The notes: generated by a model from the sequence alone, not told the origin. A stretch of 64,000 nt of DNA from Cyanobium sp. NIES-981 (GCA_945896675.1 CAMDEM010000006.1:1-64000), one strand, 5' to 3'. Counted from the stretch's first letter, positions 26,545 to 35,759 are shown. A program made the numbers and translations.

Positions 26545-28014
26545 CTACGTCCGATCGTCTGCGGGGTTCACCCCAAGGGCGGCCACCAGGGCTGCCGCCA
26601 CCGTGCTGGCCTCCAGGAGCTGGAGACCCAACCCTGCGGCCACCTTGGCCAAGCCCGTGCCCTTGGGCACCACGGCCCGGGTAAAGCCCAGCCTGGCCGC
26701 TTCGCCCAGGCGCAATTCCAGCTGGCCCACGGGACGCAGCTGGCCGCCCAAGCCCAATTCCCCCACCAGCACCGTGCCTGGCGGCATGGTGAGGTCGCGG
26801 TAGCTGGCCACCACCGCCGCGGCCACGCCCAGGTCTGCCGCCGGCTCCTCCACCTCCAGCCCCCCGGCCACCGCCAAGTAGCAATCGAAGCGGGAGAGGG
26901 GCAGCCCCAGGTGCTTTTCCAACACCGCCAGAATCTGGTGCAAGCGATTGGTGCCGATGCCCGTGGCGGTGCGGCGCGGGCTGGCGTAGCTGGTGGTGCT
27001 CACCAGCGATTGCAACTCCACCACCAGGGGCCGGGTGCCCTCGCAGGCCACGATCGTGGCCGTGCCGGCGCTGGGTTCATCGCCCCCGAGGAACAACTCG
27101 CTGGGGTTGGTGACCTCAGCCAAGCCCCGGTCGCGCATTTCAAAAACGCCCAACTCGTGGGTCGCCCCAAAACGATTTTTGGCGGCCCGCAGCAGGCGGT
27201 GGCTGGCAAAGCGATCCCCCTCAAAGGTGAGCACCGCATCCACCAAGTGCTCCAACACCTTGGGGCCCGCCAGCATGCCCTCCTTGGTCACATGGCCCAC
27301 GAGCAAAAGGGCGGTGTTCTGGCGTTTGGCAATCCGGGCCAGGGCCGCAGCGCACTCCCGCACTTGGGCCACGGAGCCCGGGGCGCTGCCGAGCTCGGCG
27401 TCGTGCAGGGCCTGGATGCTGTCGATGATGGCCACCGCTGGCCTCAAGGCCTCGAGTTCCTGCAGCACCAACTCCAGGTCGGTTTCGGCCAACAGCTGAA
27501 AATCAGCCCCCAGGTTTTGAGCTTCTGCCCCAGAACCTCCAGCTCCTGTGACCTCTGCTCCGGGAACCTCAGCCAGCCGGCGCCAGCGCAACTTCACCTG
27601 CTGGGCCGATTCCTCCGCACTCACGTAGAGCACCGAGGTGCGCCCAGCCATGGAGCGGCAGCTCTGCAGCAGCAAGGTGGATTTGCCGATACCCGGATCC
27701 CCGCCCAGCAACACCAGGGAGCCCGGCACCAGCCCCCCACCCAAAACCCGATCAAATTCGCCATAGCCCGTAGCCAGGCGCTGCAAGGGCCGCTCCCCCA
27801 CCGATTGGATCGGCTCCGAGCGCTTCGGCTGCCCCGCCCCTGCCTCCGCCGGATTAGGCACGGGCCGCCGCCGCCGGCTATCGGCAGCTGGTGCGGCCGT
27901 CTGCAGCTGTTCCACCAGGCTGTTCCAGCTGCCACAGCTGGAACATTTGCCAAAAAATTGACGGGTTTGGGCCCCGCAACTGGTGCAAACAAAAACGGAG
28001 CTGGATTTAGCCAC
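26545..28014 (-). CDS. radA: DNA repair protein RadA
   Basis: 489 residues. The N-terminal zinc motif CTSCG...CSSCG is followed by a RecA-like ATPase core with Walker A GGDPGIGKST, Walker B AIIDSIQAL and the RadA-specific KNRFG motif. The C-terminal third is the Lon-protease-like domain (DLGVAAAVVASY, VLVGELGLGGQLRPV). RadA promotes branch migration in recombinational repair. A Gly/Ala/Glu-rich segment near residues 150-165 is slightly longer than usual. It converges on ycf3 and is divergent from rpaB with about 130 bp between. Confidence 0.95.
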   Translation of the reverse strand: MAKSSSVFVCTSCGAQTRQFFGKCSSCGSWNSLVEQLQTAAPAADSRRRRPVPNPAEAGAGQPKRSEPIQSVGERPLQRLATGYGEFDRVLGGGLVPGSLVLLGGDPGIGKSTLLLQSCRSMAGRTSVLYVSAEESAQQVKLRWRRLAEVPGAEVTGAGGSGAEAQNLGADFQLLAETDLELVLQELEALRPAVAIIDSIQALHDAELGSAPGSVAQVRECAAALARIAKRQNTALLLVGHVTKEGMLAGPKVLEHLVDAVLTFEGDRFASHRLLRAAKNRFGATHELGVFEMRDRGLAEVTNPSELFLGGDEPSAGTATIVACEGTRPLVVELQSLVSTTSYASPRRTATGIGTNRLHQILAVLEKHLGLPLSRFDCYLAVAGGLEVEEPAADLGVAAAVVASYRDLTMPPGTVLVGELGLGGQLRPVGQLELRLGEAARLGFTRAVVPKGTGLAKVAAGLGLQLLEASTVAAALVAALGVNPADDRT

Positions 28015-28145
28015 AGGGGGTTGGGCTTGGCGAAGGGAATCGGAATTGGGGCCACCGTTCTATGAAGAAAGATGGCGTTCGATGAACTGTTTGCCCCTCA
28101 AGACACTTCAGTGGTCTGATCCGATGTAGCAGCAGGGCTGCGGCG

Positions 28146-28892
28146 ATGACGGCTTCCGCCCCCGCAAAAGAAACCATCCTTGTCGTCGACGACGAGGCCA
28201 GCATCCGCAGGATTCTGGAAACCCGGCTTTCCATGATTGGCTACCACGTGGTCACCGCCTGCGACGGCGTCGAGGCCCTGGAGCTGTTTCAGAGCACCAA
28301 CCCCGACCTGGTGGTGCTCGACGTGATGATGCCCAAGCTCGATGGCTACGGCGTTTGCCAGGAGCTGCGCAAGGAATCGGACGTGCCGATCGTGATGCTC
28401 ACCGCCCTCGGCGATGTGGCCGACCGCATCACCGGCCTTGAACTCGGCGCCGACGACTATGTCGTCAAACCCTTCAGCCCCAAGGAACTCGAAGCCCGCA
28501 TCCGCTGCGTGCTGCGCCGGGTGGACAAGGATTCGGTGGCTGGCCTGCCCAGCTCCGGCGTGATCCAGGTGGGGAATCTCCGCATCGACACCAACAAGCG
28601 TCAGGTGTTCAGCGGCGAGGAGCGCATTCGGCTCACCGGCATGGAATTCAGCCTGCTGGAATTGCTGGTCAGCCGCTCCGGAGAACCCTTTAGCCGCGGG
28701 GAAATCCTCAAGGACGTGTGGGGCTACACCCCCGAGCGCCATGTCGATACACGGGTGGTGGATGTGCATATCTCCCGGCTTCGCTCCAAACTGGAAGACG
28801 ACCCTGCCAATCCCGAGCTGATCCTCACGGCTCGGGGCACTGGCTACCTGTTCCAACGCATCGTTGACGCCGTTGTCTCCGAAGGAGCCTGA
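28146..28892 (+). CDS. rpaB: OmpR-type response regulator RpaB
   Basis: 248 residues. The receiver domain reads ILVVDDEASIRRILETRLSM, with phospho-Asp in VLDVMMPKLDG and Lys in DDYVVKPFSPKELE. The winged helix has GMEFSLLELLVSRSGEPFSR and WGYTPERHVDTRVVDVHISR. This is the RpaB/Ycf27 type, the essential regulator that binds HLR1 sites of high-light and photosystem genes and works with the kinase NblS. Its last 29 bp overlap the proposed TTG start of plsX. Confidence 0.95.
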   Translation: MTASAPAKETILVVDDEASIRRILETRLSMIGYHVVTACDGVEALELFQSTNPDLVVLDVMMPKLDGYGVCQELRKESDVPIVMLTALGDVADRITGLELGADDYVVKPFSPKELEARIRCVLRRVDKDSVAGLPSSGVIQVGNLRIDTNKRQVFSGEERIRLTGMEFSLLELLVSRSGEPFSRGEILKDVWGYTPERHVDTRVVDVHISRLRSKLEDDPANPELILTARGTGYLFQRIVDAVVSEGA

Positions 28893-30252
28893 TTTCTCCC
28901 CCGCCAGCCCCAAGCGGGCCAAGCCCAGTCGGGCGATCCGACGGCTGGTGATTTGGTACCGGCGCAATGCCGCCGTGACCAGCCTGGTGGATACGGCCAC
29001 TTCCGCAGCAAACACCGCCGGCAGCATGGCTGGGTCCGTTGCTGGGGTTGCCGGGTCCGTGGCCGGCGCTGCCGTCTCAGGGGCAGGATCGGTGGCCGGA
29101 GCGGCCGTTTCCGGCGCAGGCTCCATGGCCGGCGCCGTGCTGCAACCCCTGGTCTTTGACCCCCTACGCCGCCTGCAACAGGGCAGTGGGAACGATGGCT
29201 CCATCAACGACGCCGACCGTCTCTGGGTGGCCGTTGATGGCATGGGCGGTGATTTCGCCCCGGGCCCCATCCTCGAGGGCTGCCTGCGCGCAGTGGAGTT
29301 ACTCCCCCTGCGGGTGCGGTTTGTGGCCGAAGAGGCTCCCCTGCACCAGGCCGTAGCCGCCATGGGTCTCCAGCAGGAGCTCGCCACAGCCCTCGAGCGC
29401 AACCTGATCCAAATCATCCCCAGCGGCCCGTCAGTGGGGATGGATGAGGAAGCCACGGTGGTGCGCAAAAAGCGAGACGCCAGCATCAACATGGCGATGG
29501 ACCTGGTCAAAGGGGGCCAGGCCACGGCCGTCTATTCGGCAGGCAATTCGGGCGCGGTGATGGCCTCCGCCATCTTCCGGCTGGGACGGCTCAAGGGCAT
29601 TGATCGCCCCGCCATTGGCGCCCTCTTCCCCACCCGGGATCCGGCCCAGCAGGTGCTCGTGCTGGATGTGGGCGCCAACATGGATTGCAAAGCCACCTAC
29701 CTGCACCAGTGGGCCCTGCTCGGCAACATCTACAGCCGCGATGTGCTGCAGGTGAAACAACCCCGCATTGGCCTGGTCAACATTGGCGAAGAGGAATGCA
29801 AGGGCAACGAGCTCTGCCTCAAGACCTACCCCCTGCTCGCCGCGGAGCAGCGCTTTGTATTTGCGGGCAACTGCGAAGGTCGCGACGTGCTGTCAGGCGA
29901 TTTCGACGTGGTGGTCTGTGACGGCTTCACCGGCAACGTGCTGCTGAAATTCCTGGAATCGGTGGGCAGCGTCCTGCTGGATGTGATCAAGGAAGAGTTG
30001 CCCCGGGGCCGGCGCGGCAAGGTGGGCTCGGCCTTCCTGATCAACAACCTGCGCCGAATCAAAAAGCGCCTCGACCATGCCGAACACGGCGGCGCCCTGC
30101 TGCTGGGCGTTGATGGGGTCTGCGTGATCGGCCATGGCAGCAGCAAGGCCCTCTCCGTGCTCAGCGCCCTGCGCCTGGCCCACTCCGCCGCCAACCACGG
30201 GGTCATGGCCAACCTGCATGCCCTCAGTGCAAGCGCACCTGTGGTTGACTGA
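28864..30252 (+). CDS. plsX: Phosphate acyltransferase PlsX with glycine-zipper N-terminal extension
   Basis: 462 residues from TTG at 28864; TTG at 28873 is equally possible and no ATG exists before residue 55. The catalytic part begins at about residue 121 (VAVDGMGGDFAP) and includes NSGAVMA, LDVGANMDCKA, NIGEEECKGNEL and CDGFTGNVLLK. PlsX makes acyl-phosphate from acyl-ACP for phospholipid synthesis. The first 120 residues are extra: a basic segment (KRAKPSRAIRRLVIWYRR) followed by Ala/Gly/Ser/Val repeats at about 46-92. It opens the lipid operon with fabH, fabD and plsC. Confidence 0.92.
   Translation: MTPLSPKEPDFSPASPKRAKPSRAIRRLVIWYRRNAAVTSLVDTATSAANTAGSMAGSVAGVAGSVAGAAVSGAGSVAGAAVSGAGSMAGAVLQPLVFDPLRRLQQGSGNDGSINDADRLWVAVDGMGGDFAPGPILEGCLRAVELLPLRVRFVAEEAPLHQAVAAMGLQQELATALERNLIQIIPSGPSVGMDEEATVVRKKRDASINMAMDLVKGGQATAVYSAGNSGAVMASAIFRLGRLKGIDRPAIGALFPTRDPAQQVLVLDVGANMDCKATYLHQWALLGNIYSRDVLQVKQPRIGLVNIGEEECKGNELCLKTYPLLAAEQRFVFAGNCEGRDVLSGDFDVVVCDGFTGNVLLKFLESVGSVLLDVIKEELPRGRRGKVGSAFLINNLRRIKKRLDHAEHGGALLLGVDGVCVIGHGSSKALSVLSALRLAHSAANHGVMANLHALSASAPVVD
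28999..29139 (+). repeat. 11-residue Gly/Ala repeats in the PlsX N-terminus
   Basis: The segment AGSVAGAAVSG occurs twice in tandem (residues 63-73 and 74-84), followed by the partial copy AGSMAGAV and preceded by AGSMAGSVAGV. The pattern has GxxxG spacing typical of glycine-zipper membrane segments. Confidence 0.8.
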
Positions 30253-30273
30253 GCCCACTTCTGGCCGGCTCCC

Positions 30274-31311
30274 GTGTCGCTTGGCGGCGTTGCACAACCA
30301 GCACCTGGCCTCCTCCCTTGGGGGATGGCCCTGGTGGGCAGCGGCAGTGCCGTTCCAGCCGCCAGTATTAGCAACACCCAGCTGAGCGGCCGGGTTGAGA
30401 CCAACGACGAGTGGATCCGCACCCGCACCGGCATTGGAGCCCGCCGGGTTGCCGGACCCGAGGAATCCCTCACCACCCTGGCCACCCGGGCTGGCCAGGC
30501 AGCCCTCGATCACGCGGGCTGGCGGGCTGAGGATCTGGACCTGATCCTGCTGGCCACCTCCAGCCCCGACGACCTCTTCGGCACAGCGCCGCGCATTCAA
30601 GGGGCGCTTGGGGCCACCAAGGCCGTGGCCTTCGATCTCACCGCGGCCTGCAGCGGCTTTCTTTTTGCCCTGATCACTGCCAACCAATACCTGGCCACGG
30701 GGGCGATGCGCCGGGCCCTGGTGATTGGCGCCGACCAGCTGAGCCGCTGGGTCAACTGGGACGACCGCAGCACCTGCGTGCTGTTTGGCGATGGCGCCGG
30801 CGCCGTGGCCGTGGAAGCATGCCCATCCCCTGAAACGGGCCTGCTGGGCTTTCGGATGCGCTCCGATGGCAGCCGCAATGGCTGCCTCACCCTGGCCCAA
30901 ACCAACACCCATGAACCCCTCTTGGATGGGCTTTCAGCCCAAAAAGGTGGCTTTGCCCCGATCCAGATGAATGGCCAGGAGGTTTACAAGTTCGCGGTGC
31001 GGGAAGTGCCCGCAATCCTGGCCGAGTTGCTGGAGGCCACCGGCACGTCGCCCGACCAACTCGACTGGCTGCTGTTGCACCAGGCCAACCAGCGCATCCT
31101 CGATGCGGTAGCCCAGCGCTTTTCCATGCCCCAAGAGCAGGTGCTCAGCAACCTGGCCCACTACGGCAACACCTCGGCCGCCACGATCCCGCTGATGCTG
31201 GATGAGGCGGTGAAGGATGGCCGGGTGCAACCGGGCCACCTGCTCGCAAGCAGTGGCTTTGGTGCTGGCCTGAGCTGGGGTGGTGCCCTGCTGCGCTGGA
31301 GCGGGCCCTAA
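30274..31311 (+). CDS. fabH: Beta-ketoacyl-ACP synthase III
   Basis: Up to 345 residues from GTG at 30274; ATG at 30325 (MALVGSGSAVP) gives 328, nearer the usual length. The catalytic Cys is in LTAACSGFLF, the His in LLLHQANQRI and the Asn in AHYGNTSAATIP. TNDEWIRTRTGI is also typical. FabH condenses acetyl-CoA with malonyl-ACP to start fatty-acid synthesis. It is second in the plsX-fabH-fabD-plsC operon, 21 bp after plsX, or 72 bp with the later start. Confidence 0.95.
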   Translation: MSLGGVAQPAPGLLPWGMALVGSGSAVPAASISNTQLSGRVETNDEWIRTRTGIGARRVAGPEESLTTLATRAGQAALDHAGWRAEDLDLILLATSSPDDLFGTAPRIQGALGATKAVAFDLTAACSGFLFALITANQYLATGAMRRALVIGADQLSRWVNWDDRSTCVLFGDGAGAVAVEACPSPETGLLGFRMRSDGSRNGCLTLAQTNTHEPLLDGLSAQKGGFAPIQMNGQEVYKFAVREVPAILAELLEATGTSPDQLDWLLLHQANQRILDAVAQRFSMPQEQVLSNLAHYGNTSAATIPLMLDEAVKDGRVQPGHLLASSGFGAGLSWGGALLRWSGP

Positions 31312-31341
31312 TCTCCTGCCGACCGTTACAGCACTAGCTCC

Positions 31342-32232
31342 ATGGGGATTGCCTGGGTGTTTCCTGGCCAGGGTTCGCAGAAGGTGGGCATGGCCGATGG
31401 CCTCCTCGATCTCCCTGGGGCGTTGGAGTGTTTTCGCCAGGCCTCCGATCTGCTGGGCCGCGACCTGCTCGCCATTTGCCAAGGCCAGGCCACCGGTGAG
31501 CTCAGCGACCTCAACGACACCCGCAACACCCAACCGGCCCTCTTTCTGATCGAAAGCCTGCTTTCCAGCCAACTACAAGCCCAGGGCCGCAGCCCCTCGC
31601 TCGTGGCCGGTCACAGCCTCGGTGAATTGGTGGCGCTCCATGTGGCCGGGGTGTTCGATTTCGCCACGGGTCTGGCCTTGATGCAGAAGCGCAGCACCTT
31701 GATGGCCGCCGCGGGCGGTGGGGCCATGACCGCTGTGATGGGCTTCGATCGGAGTCAACTGGACCAGCTTGTGGCAGCCACCGAAGGCGTCGTGATTGCC
31801 AACGACAACAGCAGCGCCCAGGTGGTGCTCTCCGGCAGCCCGGAAGCAGTGGCCGCCGTAGCCGGCCAACTCACTTGCAAGCGTGCCATTCCCCTGGCGG
31901 TGAGCGGGGCCTTCCATTCCCCCTTCATGGCCGATGCCGCCCAGGCCTTTGCCCAGGAGCTCGAAGCGGTGCCCTTTGCCGATGCCCAGGTTCCGGTGCT
32001 GAGCAACACCGATCCCACCCCCGCCACCAGCGGCGAAACCATCAAGGTCCGCCTGATCCAGCAAATGACCACGGGGGTGCGTTGGCGGGAAACCATGGAC
32101 CAGTTCACGGCCCTGGGGATCGACACAGCCGTGGAGATCGGCCCCGGCGCGGTGCTCAGCGGCTTGATCAAGCGCAGTTGCGAGGGCATCGCCACCGCCC
32201 AGGTGGCCAATGCCGGTGACCTCGGCCAATGA
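31342..32232 (+). CDS. fabD: Malonyl-CoA:ACP transacylase
   Basis: 296 residues. The start GIAWVFPGQGSQKVGM, the nucleophile motif GHSLGE (Ser about residue 92), the Arg in LMQKRSTLM and the His in VSGAFHSPFM are all present. FabD loads malonyl groups on ACP for fatty-acid elongation. It lies 30 bp after fabH and overlaps plsC by 4 bp (ATGA), supporting tight co-translation. Confidence 0.96.
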   Translation: MGIAWVFPGQGSQKVGMADGLLDLPGALECFRQASDLLGRDLLAICQGQATGELSDLNDTRNTQPALFLIESLLSSQLQAQGRSPSLVAGHSLGELVALHVAGVFDFATGLALMQKRSTLMAAAGGGAMTAVMGFDRSQLDQLVAATEGVVIANDNSSAQVVLSGSPEAVAAVAGQLTCKRAIPLAVSGAFHSPFMADAAQAFAQELEAVPFADAQVPVLSNTDPTPATSGETIKVRLIQQMTTGVRWRETMDQFTALGIDTAVEIGPGAVLSGLIKRSCEGIATAQVANAGDLGQ

Positions 32233-32939
32233 ACCGCCCCGTTGCCGCGGTGAAGCGGGCCCTGCGTCGCCGCAAACCGGCTGATCCCCCCGCCCTGATC
32301 AGCAACCCCAAGCCCAGCCTCACCTACCGCTTGATCAGCTACCTGCTGGTCTTTCCGGTGTACCGGTTGCTGTTTCGGGGCCGCACCTTGGGCAATCGAA
32401 ACGTGCCGATGGATGGCGCCGTCGTGGTGGTGGCGAACCACGGCTCCCACCTCGATCCACCCCTGCTGGGCCATGCCCTGGGGCGCCCCGTGGCCTTCAT
32501 GGCCAAAGCAGAACTGTTCAAAGTTCCGCTGCTGGGGGCGATTATCCGGGCCTGTGGCGCCTACCCGGTAGCGAGGGGCGCCAGCGATCGGGAGGCCATC
32601 CGCACCGCCACCGATCGGCTGCTCGAGGGCTGGGCCATCGGCGTGTTCATCGACGGAACCCGCCAAGGGGATGGCCGGGTCAACAATCCCCAGGCCGGCG
32701 CTGCCCTCCTGGCAGCCAGGTCCGGAGCCCCCCTGTTGCCTGTGGCGATCATCAATAGCCACCGGGCCCTGGGGCCTGGCAAGGGCGGGATCCGGCTGGT
32801 GCAAATCCAAATCCGCATTGGCACCCCCATCCAGCCGCCGGCCTCGCGCAAGCGGCCCGACCTGGACTTGGCCACCGAGGCCTGTCAGCGGCAAATCAAT
32901 GCCCTTTTGGATCAGGGCCTCGCTCAGGACGTCAGCTAA
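32229..32939 (+). CDS. plsC: 1-acyl-glycerol-3-phosphate acyltransferase
   Basis: 236 residues. The HX4D catalytic motif is NHGSHLDPP, followed by FMAKAELFKVP, GAYPVARG and the FIDGTRQGDG motif that binds the phosphate. It makes phosphatidic acid and completes the operon begun by PlsX. The N-terminus is basic with a membrane-associating helix (LISYLLVFPVYRLLF). The last 4 bp overlap the end of a convergent DUF218 gene. Confidence 0.94.
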   Translation: MNRPVAAVKRALRRRKPADPPALISNPKPSLTYRLISYLLVFPVYRLLFRGRTLGNRNVPMDGAVVVVANHGSHLDPPLLGHALGRPVAFMAKAELFKVPLLGAIIRACGAYPVARGASDREAIRTATDRLLEGWAIGVFIDGTRQGDGRVNNPQAGAALLAARSGAPLLPVAIINSHRALGPGKGGIRLVQIQIRIGTPIQPPASRKRPDLDLATEACQRQINALLDQGLAQDVS

Positions 32940-33568
32940 CTGACCATCCAGCTGCGGATGTCGCGGCCGGTGAGCACCCAAAGCATGGCCCGGGCGCCAT
33001 CGCCCCACACCTTGCCCTGGCTCTCCTGGTGGCAACTGTCGCCACAGGGCACCGGCACTGGGGTGAGCTGGATCCCCCGACTGCCGGCAACAATCCGTCC
33101 CACCATCAGGGCCCTCGGCATGTGGTCGCTGCTTGTCACGAGAAGGGCATGGCGAATGCGGGCCCGCTGCAACTCATCCACCAGGGAGGTGAAATTGGTG
33201 AGGGTGTCGTGGGCCCGGTAATCGAGCTGCACCTGGTGGGCTGGCAGGCCTTCCCGCTGCTGGAACAACCAACGGGCGTACTCGGGATTGCTGCCCCCGG
33301 TCACCACCACGGGCAAGCCATCCTGCTGGGCCAATTCGGCCCCCCTCTGCTCCCGGGCCACATCCCCCCCCAGCACCAGGATCATCTGGGGAGGGGGAGA
33401 AGCCGGCCACCACCAGCCCCGGGACAGCCACAGCAAGCCAGCGGCCCCGGCCATGAGCGCCATCCGCTTCACCGGGCCTTTGCGCCTTGGCCGGCGTGGG
33501 GGGACGCGCCCCGCTGATTGACGCCCCCCCGAGGGGCGGCGTGGGGAATTGCGACGGGGAGTACCCAC
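32936..33568 (-). CDS. YdcF/DUF218-family protein, membrane-anchored
   Basis: 210 residues from GTG at 33568. A basic Pro/Arg-rich N-terminus leads into one hydrophobic helix (MALMAGAAGLLWLS), then a DUF218 fold: MILVLGGDVARE, VVVTGGSNPEYARW, YRAHDTLTNF with acidic and Thr-Asn residues, and LLVTSSDHMPRA. The family is found in envelope-related processes, but the reaction is not established. The start is 5 bp beyond the tsaB stop, so the gene is downstream of tsaB in an operon. Confidence 0.85.
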   Translation of the reverse strand: MGTPRRNSPRRPSGGRQSAGRVPPRRPRRKGPVKRMALMAGAAGLLWLSRGWWWPASPPPQMILVLGGDVAREQRGAELAQQDGLPVVVTGGSNPEYARWLFQQREGLPAHQVQLDYRAHDTLTNFTSLVDELQRARIRHALLVTSSDHMPRALMVGRIVAGSRGIQLTPVPVPCGDSCHQESQGKVWGDGARAMLWVLTGRDIRSWMVS

Positions 33569-33573
33569 GGCCC

Positions 33574-34212
33574 TCAGGCCTCCCCCACCGGGGAGGTGGG
33601 ATAGAGGGGCAACACCGGCTGCCAGGGCGCCTCAATGCCCGCAGAGGCCGCCAGGCAGGCCAGGTGCACCAACTGGTCCACATCCGCAGGCAGCTCCGGG
33701 ATCGCGACCTGCTGGGGCCCGGCAGGCAACTCCGAAGCGCTCGCGTAGAGCTTGGGGGCAGCCAATTCCTCCATGCCACCCCAGGCGTCGGGATTGAAGC
33801 CATGGGCCCCCGGGCCATAACAACCGGCCACCACCCCCCGGCGCGGCAAGGTCTGGACCAACCATGTCGGCTCCTGCAGCTGCAGCCGCCGGGCAATCAG
33901 CAGAAAACTACCCACCCCATCGAGGGGCACCCCGAGCTGCTCGGCCAGGGTGCGGGCCATCACCACCGTCAAACGGGTGCCCGTAAATCCCCCTGGGCCA
34001 AGGGCCACCGCCAAACGGCCAATCTGCGGCCACTGCTCGGCCGGCAACACCGCTTCCACCGCATTGAAGAGCTGGTTGGAGAGGGAACGGCCCAAGGGGA
34101 ACGCCTGGCTTCGGCCCGCCGGGTTGCCAGCAAAAGCTCCCTGGCCATCAAGGGAGGCCACCCCAACACCAAGCACCTCGCTGGAGCTGTGCAACGCCAA
34201 CACCAGGCTCAT
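33574..34212 (-). CDS. tsaB: tRNA threonylcarbamoyladenosine synthesis protein TsaB
   Basis: 212 residues. It opens VLALHSSSEVLGVGV and has the helix HxxS-like SQAFPLGRSLSNQLFNAV and the strong GPGGFTGTRLTVVMARTLA motif of the family. TsaB is a non-catalytic partner of TsaD and TsaE in t6A modification of ANN-decoding tRNAs. The gene sits 10 bp downstream of ycf34 and 5 bp upstream of the DUF218 gene. Confidence 0.93.
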   Translation of the reverse strand: MSLVLALHSSSEVLGVGVASLDGQGAFAGNPAGRSQAFPLGRSLSNQLFNAVEAVLPAEQWPQIGRLAVALGPGGFTGTRLTVVMARTLAEQLGVPLDGVGSFLLIARRLQLQEPTWLVQTLPRRGVVAGCYGPGAHGFNPDAWGGMEELAAPKLYASASELPAGPQQVAIPELPADVDQLVHLACLAASAGIEAPWQPVLPLYPTSPVGEA

Positions 34213-34222
34213 GGCCGCGCTC

Positions 34223-34474
34223 TCATGACGGCAGCACCACCCCTGGCCTTAGGCGCTGCCAGCGACCAGGCTCGGCAAGAAAACTGGCGCAAGCGCGCAC
34301 ATCCCATTCCACACCCACTCCACCTGCCGGTAGATCTTGCACCTGCACGTGAATTCTTGGCTCGCTGGGGCTGAAATCGGGCCCTGCGGTGAGATGGTCC
34401 ACACCGTGCTGCCGTTCCACCGCGTGGTAGGCCTGACATCGGTCGACCCAGTGGCAATCCACGCAGATGCACAT
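34223..34474 (-). CDS. ycf34: Ycf34 iron-sulfur protein
   Basis: 83 residues from ATG at 34474; the frame is open upstream but the family begins MCICVDCHWVDRC. Cysteines 2, 4, 7 and 13 in this motif are those known to bind an Fe-S cluster, and Ycf34 is linked to photosynthetic electron transport. The rest has YHAVERQH and FSPSEPRIHV, typical of the family. Its start codon overlaps the start of the divergent CCA-enzyme gene, so each promoter must lie in the other gene. Confidence 0.92.
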   Translation of the reverse strand: MCICVDCHWVDRCQAYHAVERQHGVDHLTAGPDFSPSEPRIHVQVQDLPAGGVGVEWDVRACASFLAEPGRWQRLRPGVVLPS

Positions 34475-35759
34475 GCCGCCGCAGCTACACCAGAACTTCA
34501 TTCTGGCGGGCCAAGTGCTCGAGAGCCTCAATCCTGCCGGCTGGCCGCTCCGCCCCGAGGCCTTTCCTGAGGGCACCGCCCTGGTGGGAGGAGCCGTGCG
34601 GGATGCGCTACTCAATCGGCTTAGGCCGCGGCCGGATCTGGACCTGGTGGTGAACTGTGATGCGATTGGCTTTGCCAAGGAGGCCTCCCGCCGCTGGGGG
34701 GGCACCTGCGTGGTGCTGGATGCGGACCACGGCATCGCCCGGCTGGTAATTCAAGGCTGGACCGTTGACCTAGCCACCCAAGAGGGGGGCAGCCTGGAAG
34801 CGGATTTGGGGCGGCGGGATTTCACCGTCAATGCGATCGCCCTGCCCCTGGAAGAGGGAGCAAGCCTGGTCGATCCCACAGGCGGCCTGGATCACCTGCA
34901 AAGGGGCCAGCTGGTGGCGGTGCAGGAAGCCAATTTGGTGGCCGATCCCCTGCGGCTGCTCCGGGGGCTGAGGTTGGCCTCGGAACTGGGCTTTGAACTG
35001 GAGCCCCAAAGTCAGGTTTGGATCGAACGCCACGCCGAATTGCTGGGCAACGTGGCCGGCGAACGGGTCCTGGCGGAGCTGGAAAAATTAGCGGCCGCCC
35101 CCGGGGGTCACCGCGGGCTGCAGGCCTGCCAAGCCATGGGGCTGCTCAAACCCTGGGGCGCCGATCCCTTGGCCCAGGGCAGACTGCAGGAGCTATCTGA
35201 GCAAAACGCCCGGGGCCGGGGCCTTGGCACCGAAGAGCTTTCCTGGGCCTTGCCCCTGGCCCGCCTGGCGGCCCTCTTTGGCCGGCAAGCCCTCGATGGG
35301 CTCCGCAGCAGTCGGCGCCTCCAGCAGCGCTGCCGTGCCCTGCGCCATTGGCAGACCGCCGGCCCCAGCGGACAGCTCAGCGAAACCGATCAGCTGCGCT
35401 TACACCAGGAGCTGGAGGCGGACCTCCCGGCCCTGCTCCTGTACTGGCCTGAAGTCTGGGCCAAAGCAGCCCTGGATCGCTGGCGCGATCCAGCCGATCC
35501 CCTGTTTCACCCCCGCCCCCCCGTCGACGGCAAGGCCATACAGGAGCACCTCGCCTTGAAGCCAAGCCGCCAGCTCGGTGAGCTGCTCCATCACCTCACC
35601 CTGGAGCGCGCCTTCGGGCGGCTCCCCACAGCCCCTGACCCATCAGCCGAAGAAATGTCCGACGTGTGGGCCTGCGCAAAACGCTGGCTCGAACAGCCGG
35701 CGACGGAAGAGAAGGCCAAAACGCTGGGGAAGCGGAAAGAATCAGAGAAGGCGCCGTGA
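34467..35759 (+). CDS. CCA tRNA nucleotidyltransferase family protein
   Basis: 430 residues from ATG at 34467, or 428 from ATG at 34473. The head domain has LVGGAVRDALL, the catalytic DLDLVV pair, RRDFTVNAIALPL and LVDPTGGLDHL; the neck has ADPLRLLRGLRLASELGF with the RxxR-type template region. Such enzymes add the 3' CCA to tRNAs; this is needed here because the tRNA-Asn gene lacks CCA. Some cyanobacteria split the task between CC- and A-adding enzymes, and I cannot tell the subtype. The C-terminal half is helical. Confidence 0.88.
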   Translation: MHMPPQLHQNFILAGQVLESLNPAGWPLRPEAFPEGTALVGGAVRDALLNRLRPRPDLDLVVNCDAIGFAKEASRRWGGTCVVLDADHGIARLVIQGWTVDLATQEGGSLEADLGRRDFTVNAIALPLEEGASLVDPTGGLDHLQRGQLVAVQEANLVADPLRLLRGLRLASELGFELEPQSQVWIERHAELLGNVAGERVLAELEKLAAAPGGHRGLQACQAMGLLKPWGADPLAQGRLQELSEQNARGRGLGTEELSWALPLARLAALFGRQALDGLRSSRRLQQRCRALRHWQTAGPSGQLSETDQLRLHQELEADLPALLLYWPEVWAKAALDRWRDPADPLFHPRPPVDGKAIQEHLALKPSRQLGELLHHLTLERAFGRLPTAPDPSAEEMSDVWACAKRWLEQPATEEKAKTLGKRKESEKAP

